64,000 bases of DNA from Apoderus coryli (lineage: Eukaryota; Arthropoda; Insecta; Coleoptera; Attelabidae). A program made the translations under genes and the position numbers. Location: assembly GCA_911728435.2 (NCBI GenBank), contig OU452208.1, positions 7,936,001 to 8,000,000 of the forward strand. Direction: 5' to 3'. Shown piece after piece: positions 26,468-37,822 of this stretch (within the stretch, counting starts at the first letter, position 1; each line of letters begins with the position of its first letter). Below the pieces are notes generated by a model that ran no database searches, was not told the origin of the DNA, and saw only the letters and a list, made by a program, of their open reading frames with translations.

Positions 26468-26793
26468 ATGGCACCTAGTAAACGCAAACACAAAACATTA
26501 AGTCTCAATGCAAAGTCAGCGATTATACACGAGCTACAGTCCAAGCTTGGATGACTCCCAAGGGAGAAAATTTACCTAAAACAGCCCTACTTGTAATTGA
26601 TAATACATTGAACAGGAACTGTGATTTATTTTCACCTGGAAGTGTTATGTTCATTAAAGATGAAACTGCATCACCTTTATCCTGGCCTATGGAAGAATTG
26701 TTAAAACGTTCCCTGGAAAGGATGGAAGAGTCCAGACTCATGAAGGAGACAACCTTTTGTAGCCCACATAAATGGAGCCATTTATCAACGTAA
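26468..26793 (+). pseudogene. pogo/Tigger-like transposase remnant, internally deleted
   Basis: An ATG at 26468 opens MAPSKRKHKTLSLNAKSAII, like the N-terminal helix-turn-helix of pogo/CENP-B-type transposases. After a frame change the sequence reads PKTALLVIDNTLNR (the 'LLVxDN' segment holding the second catalytic aspartate) and then GSVMFIKDETASPLSWPMEE, corresponding to 'FLPPN.TSLIQPMDQ'. Most of the protein between helix-turn-helix and catalytic core is deleted and the third catalytic acidic residue is not evident. Non-functional. Confidence 0.65.
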
Positions 26794-27581
26794 TTGTTTG
26801 AAAAGAATTTTACTTTAATTTTTCTACTTTACTATAGGTATTTACTGCCACAGATTTTTTTGTAATATTTGTGTGTTTGTTTTGACGAGGACTGACTGCG
26901 CTGTACTTTGGTCTTCTCCATGAATCCGCGGGCACTAGAGGTCAAAGTGCGCGATTTTACAAATAATATGGGTCTGTTTCATTCGTTTTGCTTTTTTAGA
27001 ACTCTTTCTTCTCTAAACCAATCTGCGAGCAAATTCCTAGAGCATAAATTTGTTCCGATCTGATTTGCTAGTGCAGCGTCTAGAACTGAACGTTCCACGT
27101 CAGTTTTACGCTACAAACACGAAGTTCCATGCATATCTCAAAGCAAGCATTTATCAGCAAAGTGTGGTTTGAATTTTATTTTATATTTTGTCTTCTTATT
27201 AATTAAAAGCTATTAGTGCGTATTACATTAACTTTTATTTAACCTTCACGCTACCTTAACTTAATTTTTTTTCGTTTTGAATACATTAGTTGACGTCAAA
27301 ATGTAATCACAAGATACCTTACCTTATATTCGCATGTTTCCTTTGAAAAACAAACTGCAGTTTTCGTATTAATAACATGTACTTAAGAAAATAATAAAAC
27401 AGGATAAACATAAGTATAGCAAACATATCAAGCATTGGTCTAGTAGTTTGCGTGTAAACTTGACTATGAAAATTCCAATATAATATAAAAAAATAAACTA
27501 TCTTTATTAATAAATAATTATTTCAAGGAATCTAACAGAATATTATCTACAAGATACTTTTTTAATTACACAAAGTGTTTT
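26794..27581. other. No feature recognised
   Basis: AT-rich spacer. I see no gene, RNA or clear repeat. Confidence 0.4.
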
Positions 27582-27911
27582 TCATGTCAATATCATTAAA
27601 AATATAAAAACTCCGTTACATATACATGGTGTCCCGGGACTCGATGACCATAGCTTAAGGTCGTATTCCTTGGACAATTTATAATAATAAACTGACTCTA
27701 TACTGATCTTATTGCTAGATCTCACAAAAGTATAGAATAGCAGCTTTAACATGTAGATATCGTAAAACTGTCGACAGTTTCTAATGACGAAACCCAGCAT
27801 TTGATTAGCTTTCGAAACTATGTTTATGGACTGTGCGATTTTAAGTCGAACGTGGCACGTAGTCAGAAAATTGTTTCGGGGTTGGTCCGGAATTTTAAAT
27901 AACAACAACAA
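27582..27911 (-). pseudogene. Non-LTR reverse transcriptase fragment
   Basis: The minus-strand frame reads HVRLKIAQSINIVSKANQML, then GFVIRNCRQFYDIYMLKLLF and YTFVRSS. This matches the post-catalytic 'H...........A...LGF..R....F.......LY..LVRS' block of jockey-type reverse transcriptases. The frame then degenerates. There is no endonuclease or catalytic box. Confidence 0.7.
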
Positions 27912-28675
27912 ACACGTTTGGTTGGTATGGCATTATTTAAAATTTTATGTAAATACAATTTTTGTAATATACCCAAATCAAATATGCGGGGGAAGAAGTG
28001 ATTAAAAAAGTAAACGTAGATTCAGGAACAACTTTTATATCTCACTGAAACGACAAGAAAGCCTCAGTCTCTCATTTCCCATTTTATTTCTTAAGTTAAT
28101 TCCAGCAAAAACGTAATTTTCAAAACTGATTGAAATAGTAAAAATAAACTAAATATTGGCTGTTATATTATATGCACTAATTATATCTCATTTAATTTCT
28201 TGCGACACGACATTTGATCACTATAATATTATGTAAGTGTATCTACTTTATAGTAATATATAATTAAAAGTCATTTTAACAATGTTGGGAAAGGCTATTT
28301 TTATATTTTATTATCCATTTAATTTACATAATAATATTTTTTCATATTCATACGAATTCTTTGACTTATTTTAATATTATTAAACAATATCTACAGCTCT
28401 ACAATTCACACTGTGAAATAACGTAAATACCGGGTGTCCCACTGGTTAGGCAATATCGCTATTTCAAATACACCGTGTATATTTTTTAATTTTCCAATTC
28501 CTCATGTAATTAGGAGCAACTTTTCTTAACACATCCCTATACTGTAGCCGTTTACCGGGAATAAATTAATTTGATTTTTTTTTACGAAAACAGGAGTTCT
28601 CATAAATTTGATCTTTTGGTCACATCATGGACAGTATTGCCAATCTTATTACCATTTTGTACACATTTATTGGTA

Positions 28676-29966
28676 CGAGGGTTGCCTTTTATATTTCGGG
28701 ATTAGAGAACAAAAATTAATCATCGAAAATCACTTTATTGTTTTTCAAAATATTCCTCATGAAGATCTATACACTTTTGCATGCGTTTAAACCAATTGTC
28801 GAAGCACTTTTGCCACTCTGATTGAGGTATCTCCAAAACATGCATTTTGAATGCAGCCACCGCTTCTTCAGGTGTCGAAATACGTTGACCTCTCAGTTCG
28901 TTTTTTACGTACGGGAATAAACAGAAGTCATTCGGTGCCAAGTCAGGACTATACGGCGGATGTCTCATCAAATCGATGCTTTGGGTGCTCAAAAATGCAG
29001 TTGTTTGAGCCGATGTGTGAGAGCTCGCATTGTCGTGGTGAAGAGTGATCCGTCTTCGGCGGTTGGATTTCTTGATTTCTTGGAAGACAACTGGCAAACA
29101 AATGGTTGTGTATCACTCAGAATTGACTGTTCTGCGTTGTTCTAGTGGTACGGTTGCGACATGTCCAGTTGTTCCGAAAAAACAGGCGACCATTTGCTTG
29201 GAAGTGCTTCGTGCGCGAACAACTTTTGTTGGATTTGGCTCATCTTGAAACACCCATACAGTCGACTGCTGTTTACTTTCGGGCTCATATGCGTAAATCC
29301 ACGATTCATCACCTGTCACGATGTCATAGACGTGTTTCGAAGCACCGCGATCGTATTTTTTGAGCATTTCTTTCGACCAATCGACACGATCCTTTTTTGA
29401 GCGATTGACAAATTGTGTGATATCCAACGCGAACAAATTTTTTTGACAGTCAAATGTTTATGCAATAGTGAATGTATGCTGGTCCCACAAATGCCTAAGG
29501 TTGTCTCATTCTCTTGATAGGTCACATGACGATCTTGCAATATCAGTTCGCGTACAGAATCAATGGTTTTCGGAACAACAACTGATTTTGGACGACCTTC
29601 ACGAAATTCATCTTGGAGTGAACTACGACCACGATTGAATTCAGGATACCATCGATAAACACTGGTCCTTGATGGAGCTTCATCGCCAAAAATTGAATTA
29701 AGTTCATCCATGCACTGTTGCTGAGTTAATCCATGCCGAAAGTTGTAAAAAATAATCGAACAATGACGAAAATGTTCACGATTTAATTCTATTTTTGGGC
29801 CGAGATGAATCTTTTAAGTGAATGTAAACAACACAAATAGCGCTCGTATGTGAAAACTTTCTGAGTACGTATAACCTCAAAAATGTCCAACTTTACGATA
29901 GAGCTGTCAGTTGCCATATTGCAACACCAGGGTTGCCAAATTCCGAAATATAAAAGGCAACCCTCA
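28676..29966 (-). mobile_element. Full-length mariner element with TA target duplication
   Basis: Inverted tips CGAGGGTTGCCTTTTATATT and its near-exact reverse complement ending GGCAACCCTCA are each flanked by TA (28674-28675 and 29967-29968). The 1291 bp length is normal for mariner. The transposase reads on the minus strand. Both ends are intact although the gene is broken. Confidence 0.92.
28735..29797 (-). pseudogene. mariner transposase, DD34D, broken
   Basis: N-terminal helix-turn-helix blocks (KIELNREHF..., then SIFGDEAPSRTSVYRWYPEF) are followed by the linker HNLSIAQKR, the first catalytic D in VTGDESWIYAYEPE, the second in TLHHDNASSHTS and the third in YSPDLAPNDFCLF. The second and third aspartates are separated by 34 residues, the mariner signature. 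Breaks: a frameshift near 29400 between LSIAQKR and RVDWSKEM, and an in-frame TGA at 29113-29115 where the family usually has tryptophan. The C-terminus (EYFEKQ) is complete. Two lesions in an otherwise well-kept frame suggest a fairly young inactivation. Confidence 0.9.
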
Positions 29967-30529
29967 TATAATAAAGTTTGTCGATTTATTGCAAATAAAT
30001 AGGTATAGGTAAAGTATCATTGAAAGTTAGTTCATCTTTTCAAATCCGTCTTATTATACAGGGTGTTCTATTAAAAAACATTATTGTCTGGCAATTTTGT
30101 ATGATAACGACAAAAATTAAGTTCTAGACCACCCTGATTACTTAAAACTAAGATGTGACCAAATGTCTAGAGCTATATTGTTCAGGCATATCTCAAACCT
30201 GAAATTTCAGCTCATAATTATTTGGTAGGAGGGAGATTTTAAAATTTATGGAAGTCCTGTTTTCATAAAAAAAAAACTGAAATTAATTTATTCCCGGTAA
30301 ACGGCTACAGATAGGTAGAGGGAAGTATTAAGAAAAGTTGCTCATAATTACAAGAGGAATTCGAAAATTTGCGATGTTAGCACCGAAGAGTAGAGTACAA
30401 GCGGCAACACCGCATAGTGAAAACTATTTTTAAATACGATTGCAAAATTTTCAAAATGATGCGATATTTAGTTTCCCATAAACGTCTATTATGCCATCCA
30501 CCATGGGACACCCTGTATACTGTACTTAT

Positions 30530-31242
30530 AGAGCAAGTTCACCTATAGTTTATTTTCTTAAATAAGTCTCTATTAAATTATAGCTTATAAAAATGAACCA
30601 ATATTTTAGCATATGGCTAATGAAAAACTAAACCAGATCATTCTCTCTTCTGTTATTATTATTAAAGTTATAAAAAGGTGAAGTAAAATCATAATACAAC
30701 ATCTCAATGAACCAGATGTGCCTCATAAATTTGCATTATAAAATAATTTACATAAATTATACACTATTTATCGTAATATGTACTATTTTTAAATACCTCG
30801 CGGAAGTCATACATACCGCCACATCAGACTGCTAGTCTAAGGAGCTAGGCTGCGACCAGTTTATTTTTATAGACTTGACTGTAATAGCAAGATTTACATC
30901 TTGATTTTATGTTCTATTATTATAGATTAACTATTTAGGATAGTTAACTTACCATTTAGCATTGTTTTGATAAGTACAACGACCTCATGTTAACAAAGAG
31001 ATCTTTAAACAAACTAATAAATTGGCTTAAAAGTATCGTGTAATTCTTATTTTAAATATTATGTTGCACTTTTCTCTTTATACAGGTTTCAATTTGCGGG
31101 TTGTAATATTTTCTTATTTGGATTAGAGCTTAATAGTGCATTGACCATTTGTTGGTGCAAATTGTGTGCTCATTTAGTTAGTTATATATACAAATATAAA
31201 AAATATCAAAACTAATCCTGTAAAAATCACTAAGAAAAAACT
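30530..31242. other. No feature recognised
   Basis: AT-rich spacer between the nested transposons and the broken ORF at 31243-31890. Confidence 0.4.
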
Positions 31243-31890
31243 TTATAGCAAAATCATTCCGCTTTCAAATTTGATAAACCGAGTTTTATAAGTACCTTGT
31301 AGGGAATTCTTGACGTATGGCATACGCCTTTGTTTGCAATATTGTACTTTAAGGATTCTATCGCCTAAAGCTAGCTTTCCGTTTGATCTAAGACTGTGTT
31401 GAACAAATACGACAGTACAGGGATTCTTTTCTCTGCAAGACTTGAGTAGTTCAATGTAAATCTCAGGATTGTCAACCACTTCTAGTTTAAGGCTTTTCTT
31501 CTCGATAGCACCAAAGGCCTTATTCCAGTGCCCTGGAACTGGATACCATATCCCAATGTCCTTAAAGACGTTATTATGTCTATATAACACGTCTGCTTTC
31601 CTAAGATAAATTTCCTTGAATCTTTTAATGGACATCCCATGAAAATGTTAAAATTTTATGTCAGATAGGTTCAGAAATATTGGCATTTCAGCAGTAAAAA
31701 GTCCATGTACTTAGTCACTTTTTGACACTTAGCAATTTCTTCCACTGAAATGAAGGATTTTACGTAGTTGGATGCTTCTTGGCACGAATCTGACTCGCCA
31801 ACAGTGTAGATAAATTCGTATATATCGCCTTTCCTTAACTTAATTTCACAAAAATATGGACTTAAACACTTTTTGCACTTACCCCTTCAT
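31243..31890 (-). pseudogene. Unrecognised protein-like sequence, broken
   Basis: The frame 31635 down to 31243 gives 130 residues (MSIKRFKEIYLRKADVLYRH..., IGIWYPVPGHWNKAFGAIEK, LALGDRILKV). Upstream on the same strand, a second frame between about 31890 and 31665 reads GKCKKCLSPYFCEIKLRKGD and then SDSCQEASNYVKSFISVEE. Both have normal protein composition in AT-rich DNA, and a stop with a frame change separates them. They may be two pieces of one decayed gene or of an unknown mobile element's protein. I do not recognise a family. A loose likeness of 'GKLALGDRILKV' to a PDZ strand is not convincing. Confidence 0.4.
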
Positions 31891-32371
31891 TAATCTTAAT
31901 CCTTCTACATTACAAATTAATAGATAACTCAATACAAAATTACGTAGGCATATTCAAACATATAGAAAGATATTTATTTGCTGAAGGTGTAGAGTTGCGA
32001 AGAGATGCCTGGATAATTATAGCCCCAGCATATATACTATAATGCCTATACAATTTTATCTTTAAATAGGTAATAATAATAGATAGACCAATCTTACGAC
32101 TAAAAGCATGTATTATAATGGTATATGCATGTTCATAGAAGGCATATTTATAATAATATGTAATATATCTTGTATCTTATAATTGAAATGTCGACACTGT
32201 CTTGTTCAATTTATGTATTTTGCTATACTTATATTCTTATAAGGTACATGATAGTATCGAAATGATGTTATCGATCGCATCATGCTCATCATCATGCATT
32301 AACTTGGTTAATGTTTTTATAATCGAGGCAAGTTTTTTTAATTCTATGTCTTAATCTATATATTCTATACA

Positions 32372-32957
32372 CTCTGTCCAAGATAAGAATGGGATAGCAT
32401 TGGAATCTTGGAAACACCTTTTAAATGGTTGTCTCAAAAGTAAATTAACTTTAGCCGTTTTCGAGAATTTTTCAATTCAATTCAATTTTCACTACGCGAT
32501 GTTTTGTTCTTGAAAAACGATCAAGTGCCAAACTATGGCGATTTTTCTTGAAGAAGTTTAAATAACAGCTAAAAATACTGAAAACTTGTTTAAACCCTTA
32601 CGTGTGATATACCAACTAGTTTTCTTGATTTAAATTTAACAATAAAAAATCCAGGGCTGTATTTAAAAAACGAAGTTGATGATGGCTTTTACGTCGTAGT
32701 GAAAATTTGTAGCCGCGATCTTTTTCTCCTCAAAAAGTAACAAGGAAATAGTGCTTTTCATTTTTTTATACATGTAAAAATAATGTCAGAAATAAATTAA
32801 AACTAAAATCGCAAAAAATCGTGTTGTCAAAAATTCTCGAAAACGGCTAAAGTTAGTTTACTTTGGAAAACAGTTTACTTTGGAAATTGTACAACTTTTC
32901 TCTAATTTAACTGACATCGTAACTCCTACCGTTTCCAAGATTCCAATGCATCCCATA
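32372..32957. repeat. MITE-like element with long imperfect inverted ends
   Basis: The left end ATTGGAATCTTGGAAACACC and further in TTTAGCCGTTTTCGAGAATT are mirrored at the right by AAAATTCTCGAAAACGGCTA (near 32830) and GTTTCCAAGATTCCAATGCA (near 32935). There is no coding sequence. A solo left end of the same family lies near 34935-34985 (GATAGCATTGGAATCTTGGA). Confidence 0.7.
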
Positions 32958-35700
32958 AATTGATATAAAAATGCCATAAAAAAGCACAGTAAATTGTAGA
33001 TTTCGATTATTTCATCATCATCAGACACTATATACTTATAGTTGTCACAAAAGTCGTATTTCTAACTTTTATTTTAAATTTACTTGAAACATACTGAAAT
33101 GTCACAATTTAAGATTGTGTTTCACTTGCAACAAAAAATTCTGAGCTGAAGAGGGGAGGAGTGGGGTTTCCAGGGCCTCCCAGAAAAATTTGGGAAACAG
33201 AAGCTTCATGGGGGTTTTTAGATTCTCTTAGAACTTTATTATTCTTTAAATACTAATTACAATTGTTGTTAATTTTTAAAATAATTAATAGTGTTAGATA
33301 TTATGTAGCTACTAAAACGGTAGGCACAGGTTTTTCTCGCAAAATTCATAGATAATAGAGACGAAGTACGATTTAGGAAAGTCATGTAAGAAGCTTAATT
33401 GTTATTGCTAGCCGTTACTCTTAAAGCCAAACGGTTTCCTCTCTTCGTTTGTAATTTTGGAAATAATTTTGCACACACTTGAGGCACATCCAAATTCACA
33501 AAACACAAGTTTTCCGAATTTCAAGGCCACTTTCTAGCTCGAGCACAGTCAACGACGACATTCTTCTTCTTGGGTTTACCCAATGACACTAATGAAACAG
33601 TTTTACGATTTTAGGCTAGTTTCCACACGTCATAATATGAACAAGTGTTTGGCATGCAGCAGTACCAGGTGTTTAGTCTCAAGTCTCCCGACAACACACT
33701 GCAGACTTGGCATCTGTTCAACCTCGACCATCGGCGGAATCAACTACTTTGGCCACAACTCTGAATGTACAGAGTATATGCTATCTGTGATGGCACTGGT
33801 CCAAGTCGCGCTAGTCTCAGTTTAACCCCAAACCCCCCCAAATGGATACAAAAACATACGACGACGCATGAATTAACTATTCCAGATAGTAAGAAAATGG
33901 CGCAGTCGGCGATTTGTTAGGAGTCAGAGGTTACACTTGAGGAGAAGAAGAAGACATTTATGTTTTTGAATTACGGTAGTATATAAATATTTATCTATGA
34001 TGGTACTGTGGATACAAGTCATTTTTCTTCAAAATTCGCAAATATAATAGGAATAGGGATTATTCGCGACGAGAATACACTATAATTATAAATTGTATAT
34101 AACGTGTTCATCGCGTATATACTAAAGAAAAATAATGAAAAAAGGAAGAAGAAAATTAATAATCTGCTGTTATAATGTAAAAAAATACTGAAATTCACAC
34201 TCGAGTGCAAATCGTAATTAGTCCTACGGTCAATGGGGGGCACACGTACGCATTGCATTGTTACTAATTAGTAATTATATCTGTTACAAGAAAACGCTAA
34301 AGCTCATGCTTTATGAAACGGAGAAGAATAATGCAAGATAATAATCACATAAAATAAACTTAATAAATAATGTTGGTTATAGCAACAGATTGTTAGTGTA
34401 TGCGTTGGTAATAAATAGTTATATTCACCTTAGATGAATTAAAATTGTTTGTTATTCTTTTTAACGCAAGTCGACGAAGAATTTATGGTTGAATTACTTA
34501 CTTGGAAACTGGAATAAAAACTTTTATAATTTTTACAGCTAATTATTTTTGTTTACAATGCAGATAATGCTGTTGTTATGGGTTTTCTGGTTTACATATT
34601 GGTAAATTTAGCAAATTTGCGTTCTAGTCCTACTTTGCCTCCCATTATAAAAGTATTTCATTCAGTTTTTGTATTGTGCGACTAAAATTAAGTACAAGCT
34701 TTTTCACAAGTAGTTGTTAAATAATTTTATGTTCTTTTTGAAGTGATTTTAGATTTATTATAAAAATTGGTGTGGTTATTGAACCCCCTCGGGTTTTTAT
34801 TTACATTTATACTTTAACATTTATTTGAGCATTTTGCAAAAGACTGTTAGATAATCGCATAGCAGGACATTTATCGTCCTCAATCAATTTATTTTTTTTT
34901 ATTAACGTTACATTGTGTGGTGAAACATATACACTGTGTCGAAGAGAAGAATATGATAGCATTGGAATCTTGGAAACGGTATTAATAAAGTTTTTTAAAG
35001 ATTATAATTCACGAAAACGTGTATATCTTATTATACTTTAATTATACAATAACTTTAACGATACTTAATTGAAATTGACAACTGCTGCGTGGTACTTGTT
35101 ATCAACATGTTGTTCGGCAACATATTTTATACAGGGAATAAAAATAATATGTACACCAATTTAAATAATATAATTTCAATTATTTGAGAATATAAATATA
35201 GCTTAATTATGGCTTATTAACGAAATTAAGTACACAATATTCTGTACTAGAGATTTGTAGTATTTTTTGGATAAATCAATTTGCAACCAGGTAATTTCGA
35301 CACGTCCTGTATAACTACAATTACAGACCATTGAGGATGTACTAAATTCTTTCGTGCCAACATTATGTCACATGAGTGATTAACCGAAACAAGTCAAACT
35401 CACTTAACTGTGATTCCTTTTCTCAAAATCACTGTAATTATTATTGTTATTAGTAAATTACCTGTATATACTGTATAGGGGAGACAAAGCGTAAGTGTTT
35501 TATTGTGTTGAACATCGAGTCCGTTATTTTAAAGCTTGTTTTAAAATAAGAATATATCCATACAATTTACATGCATATTTATAGCAAAGCAAGGTTTTTG
35601 TTTTTTATGAAAAAAATCTCTTCTGTTTGTCGATTTTTTTAGCCTAAACATATTTGAATGGGTATCGTTATCATTCGACAGTCAGAAACTCCATCCAATT
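32958..35700. other. Gene-poor stretch
   Basis: No supported gene. It holds the solo MITE end near 34935-34985. The open frame at 33583-33825 and a locally GC-richer patch at 33130-33230 show nothing identifiable. Confidence 0.4.
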
Positions 35701-35839
35701 GCAGTCAGTGACGTACATTTTTTTGTCAATGAACGCTGCCAAATTTTAAAGAAATCGGTAAGGCAATATTTGACTTAAAACCGACCGCATCGTCTAAATA
35801 TTCAAACTGAAAAAAACATAGTGGATTTAGATTTAGACT

Positions 35840-36165
35840 TTAGACGATCCGAAAATAAGCACTAGAAGAATATCAACTCAATTGCAATTACCTCAAACAA
35901 CTCTTTGGAGAGTATTAAATCGAGAATTCCCTATCATCTTCAAGAGGTCCAGGCCCTACATCCTGGAGTTTTCAACATGTTGGAAACAATTGGTTGGTTT
36001 GGGAGCTCCCATTGAGTGGCCTGAAAACCAACTAATCGAGAGAGTTTATGAATCTGCTAGGGAAATTAAAAATGATCATTAGATCCTTATTAGAGCTACA
36101 AATTCATTAGTTGAAATATGTAGAATGTGCATTACTCTCAATGGAGGGCAATTTGAACAGTTGTT
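35840..36165 (+). pseudogene. mariner-type (DD41D-like) transposase remnant
   Basis: The frame near 35847 reads DDPKISTRRISTQLQLPQTT followed by LWRVL, the helix-turn-helix of the mariner group that keeps 'STRR....L.....T..R.L'. It is joined directly to APIEWP, the 'GAPIEWPPRSPDL' catalytic-region motif, and then to a C-terminal block QLIERVYESAREI ... CRMCITLNGGQFEQLL with one stop. Everything between the helix-turn-helix and the last catalytic aspartate is deleted. Its 3' non-coding region (about 36410-36725, ending CACCCTGTATAA) is shared with the small element at 53065-53521. Confidence 0.7.
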
Positions 36166-36409
36166 ATGAATTTTCTTGTCTAAATTTTGAGTTTAGTTTT
36201 TTTTATTGTTAACTTTTTCATTCTACTGGTCTTAAAATTTGTTATTAAGTAATTTGTTATTATTAAATCGTTTTCTACGGCAACTTTGATTATTCATTGT
36301 GTTTCCTGGTAAACGTTATTTTTATTTAAATATACCATCAACCTGCAATTTATCGGTTTCCATAAAATTGGTAGACTCCACAACATCGACGTAATTAACT
36401 TTTTTGTTG

Positions 36410-36725
36410 CTCTTTTTAAAACAGTAATAATTTAAAATAATGAAGCTTTTTTTACCCAAATGCACCCTATATCTACGCCAATGAACAGTTAATGAAAGTC
36501 AAAATAATGCAGATTATTTTGACTTATCGGTCCCCAAATGCATGTAAAATTCTGTCAAAATCAGTTAGCTAGTTTTTGAGAAATGAACAAAAAATTTGAC
36601 CACTAAATTTGGACACCCTGTATCTCGATAACGAAGCAATTGCGGCCATGGGTTCAAATGCTTGAATTGTTTTCAGGAATATCCAGTTTTCGTTTGTTGC
36701 ACCCAGAATGAATCACCCTGTATAA
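36410..36725 (+). repeat. 3' non-coding part of mariner-like element, shared with 53207-53523
   Basis: Long stretches match the other copy, for example ATCTACGCCAATGAACA, AATGCAGATTATTT, TTAGCTAGTTTTTGAGAAAT, and TGGACACCCTGTATCTCGAT. The right tip is CACCCTGTATAA. Confidence 0.75.
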
Positions 36726-37822
36726 TACTAGATTTGTGGGGTATTATGTTTTAATTAAAATAAAAATCACTCTCCTTTTCGGTCATGTATACTTCCTTCC
36801 TTAAAATAATATTAAAGAAGTAATCCCTTAAAATAATAAGTAACGAGATGGACATGATTTTTCCTGTATATTTAGCAAAGTATTGAAATATTTTTTTTAT
36901 CTAATAAGGCATAATCATTGTTTATTGAATTTAATAAGATATTATTGGTAGCTTAACAGTAGATTAGAATAATAACTTATTTGTTTGAAATTTATTAGAC
37001 AACTAGGTATTGTTGTTCAATGCACAAAAACAATAGCTGTATTGAAAGGATAGGTTCTATTATTACTCTAAATTTGATTTAGAAAGTCAGTCATGCTTAA
37101 AAAGTAATAAATAATTACGTTGTGCAGTCATTCGAAAATAGTGCAGTTAAACTCAGTGTATAATACTTATGTTTTCGTTTATTTCCTTACTTCATACTAT
37201 TCTATTTTTAGAAAAGTTTTTCTTGTATTACTTAACAAAAACTATCTTTAACACAAACCATATTATTTTAATTAAAAATTATACTTTTACTTAGAACTGT
37301 TAATCTAACGCTGAACCCATTTTTTGTCGTACCCTTTAGGTTTCGTATATCGATAGTTATTTATGTAAAATGTTTTAAACTATACCGGATGTAGAAACTA
37401 CACTGTGGAACAATCTGAAGAACTTCTGGTTATACCGGAAGTCGGTGTCAGCTTCCTTATTATAAATACAACCATATATAAATTATATATTCTTTGGATT
37501 CATGATTTACATGCGCATGCACGTTCCAAGTTTACTCGTATTTCTGCAAGAAAAGCTCAAAATACTGAGAATACTTTAAGTTATTTTTTACCCTTATTAA
37601 CCAATAGTAAAGATATGACTTATAGTGTATCAATTGAAAGATAATTCTTTAATAGACTTTCACAAAAATTATTATTGATTACGTGCAGACTGCCCCACAA
37701 AGTTTTAGTTTTATTGAACTCCACAGTTAACGTATGGAATATTTCTACAATGTTGACATCATCTAAAACCTCTGTTATCCTTTTATAATAGTCTAAATTT
37801 TGAATTACTGTTTCTGTTCCAG
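36726..37822. other. Presumed intron or spacer upstream of the Jupiter-like exons
   Basis: No earlier exon of the downstream gene could be recognised. The open frame at 37405-37644 has no splice or protein support. Confidence 0.35.

Larger units (their letters stand above)
28429..30519. mobile_element. Outer inverted-repeat element interrupted by a mariner
   Basis: The left tip TACCGGGTGTCCCACTGG (near 28428) is mirrored by the right tip CCATGGGACACCCTGTA (to about 30519). Inner segments also mirror each other: AGCCGTTTACCGGGAATAAATT near 28545 against its reverse complement near 30290, with a shared 'ACAGGA..T' flank. A complete mariner (28676-29966) sits inside, so this element inserted first. 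A second TACAGGGTGTTC tip at about 30057 suggests yet another fragment in the right half. Confidence 0.65.

Noticed and set aside
28851..29400. Several plus-strand open frames
   Set aside because: They are antisense shadows of the mariner transposase, whose catalytic motifs read on the minus strand.
31243..31635. PDZ-domain protein
   Set aside because: Only a single short likeness (GKLALGDRILKV); the rest of the PDZ fold pattern is missing.
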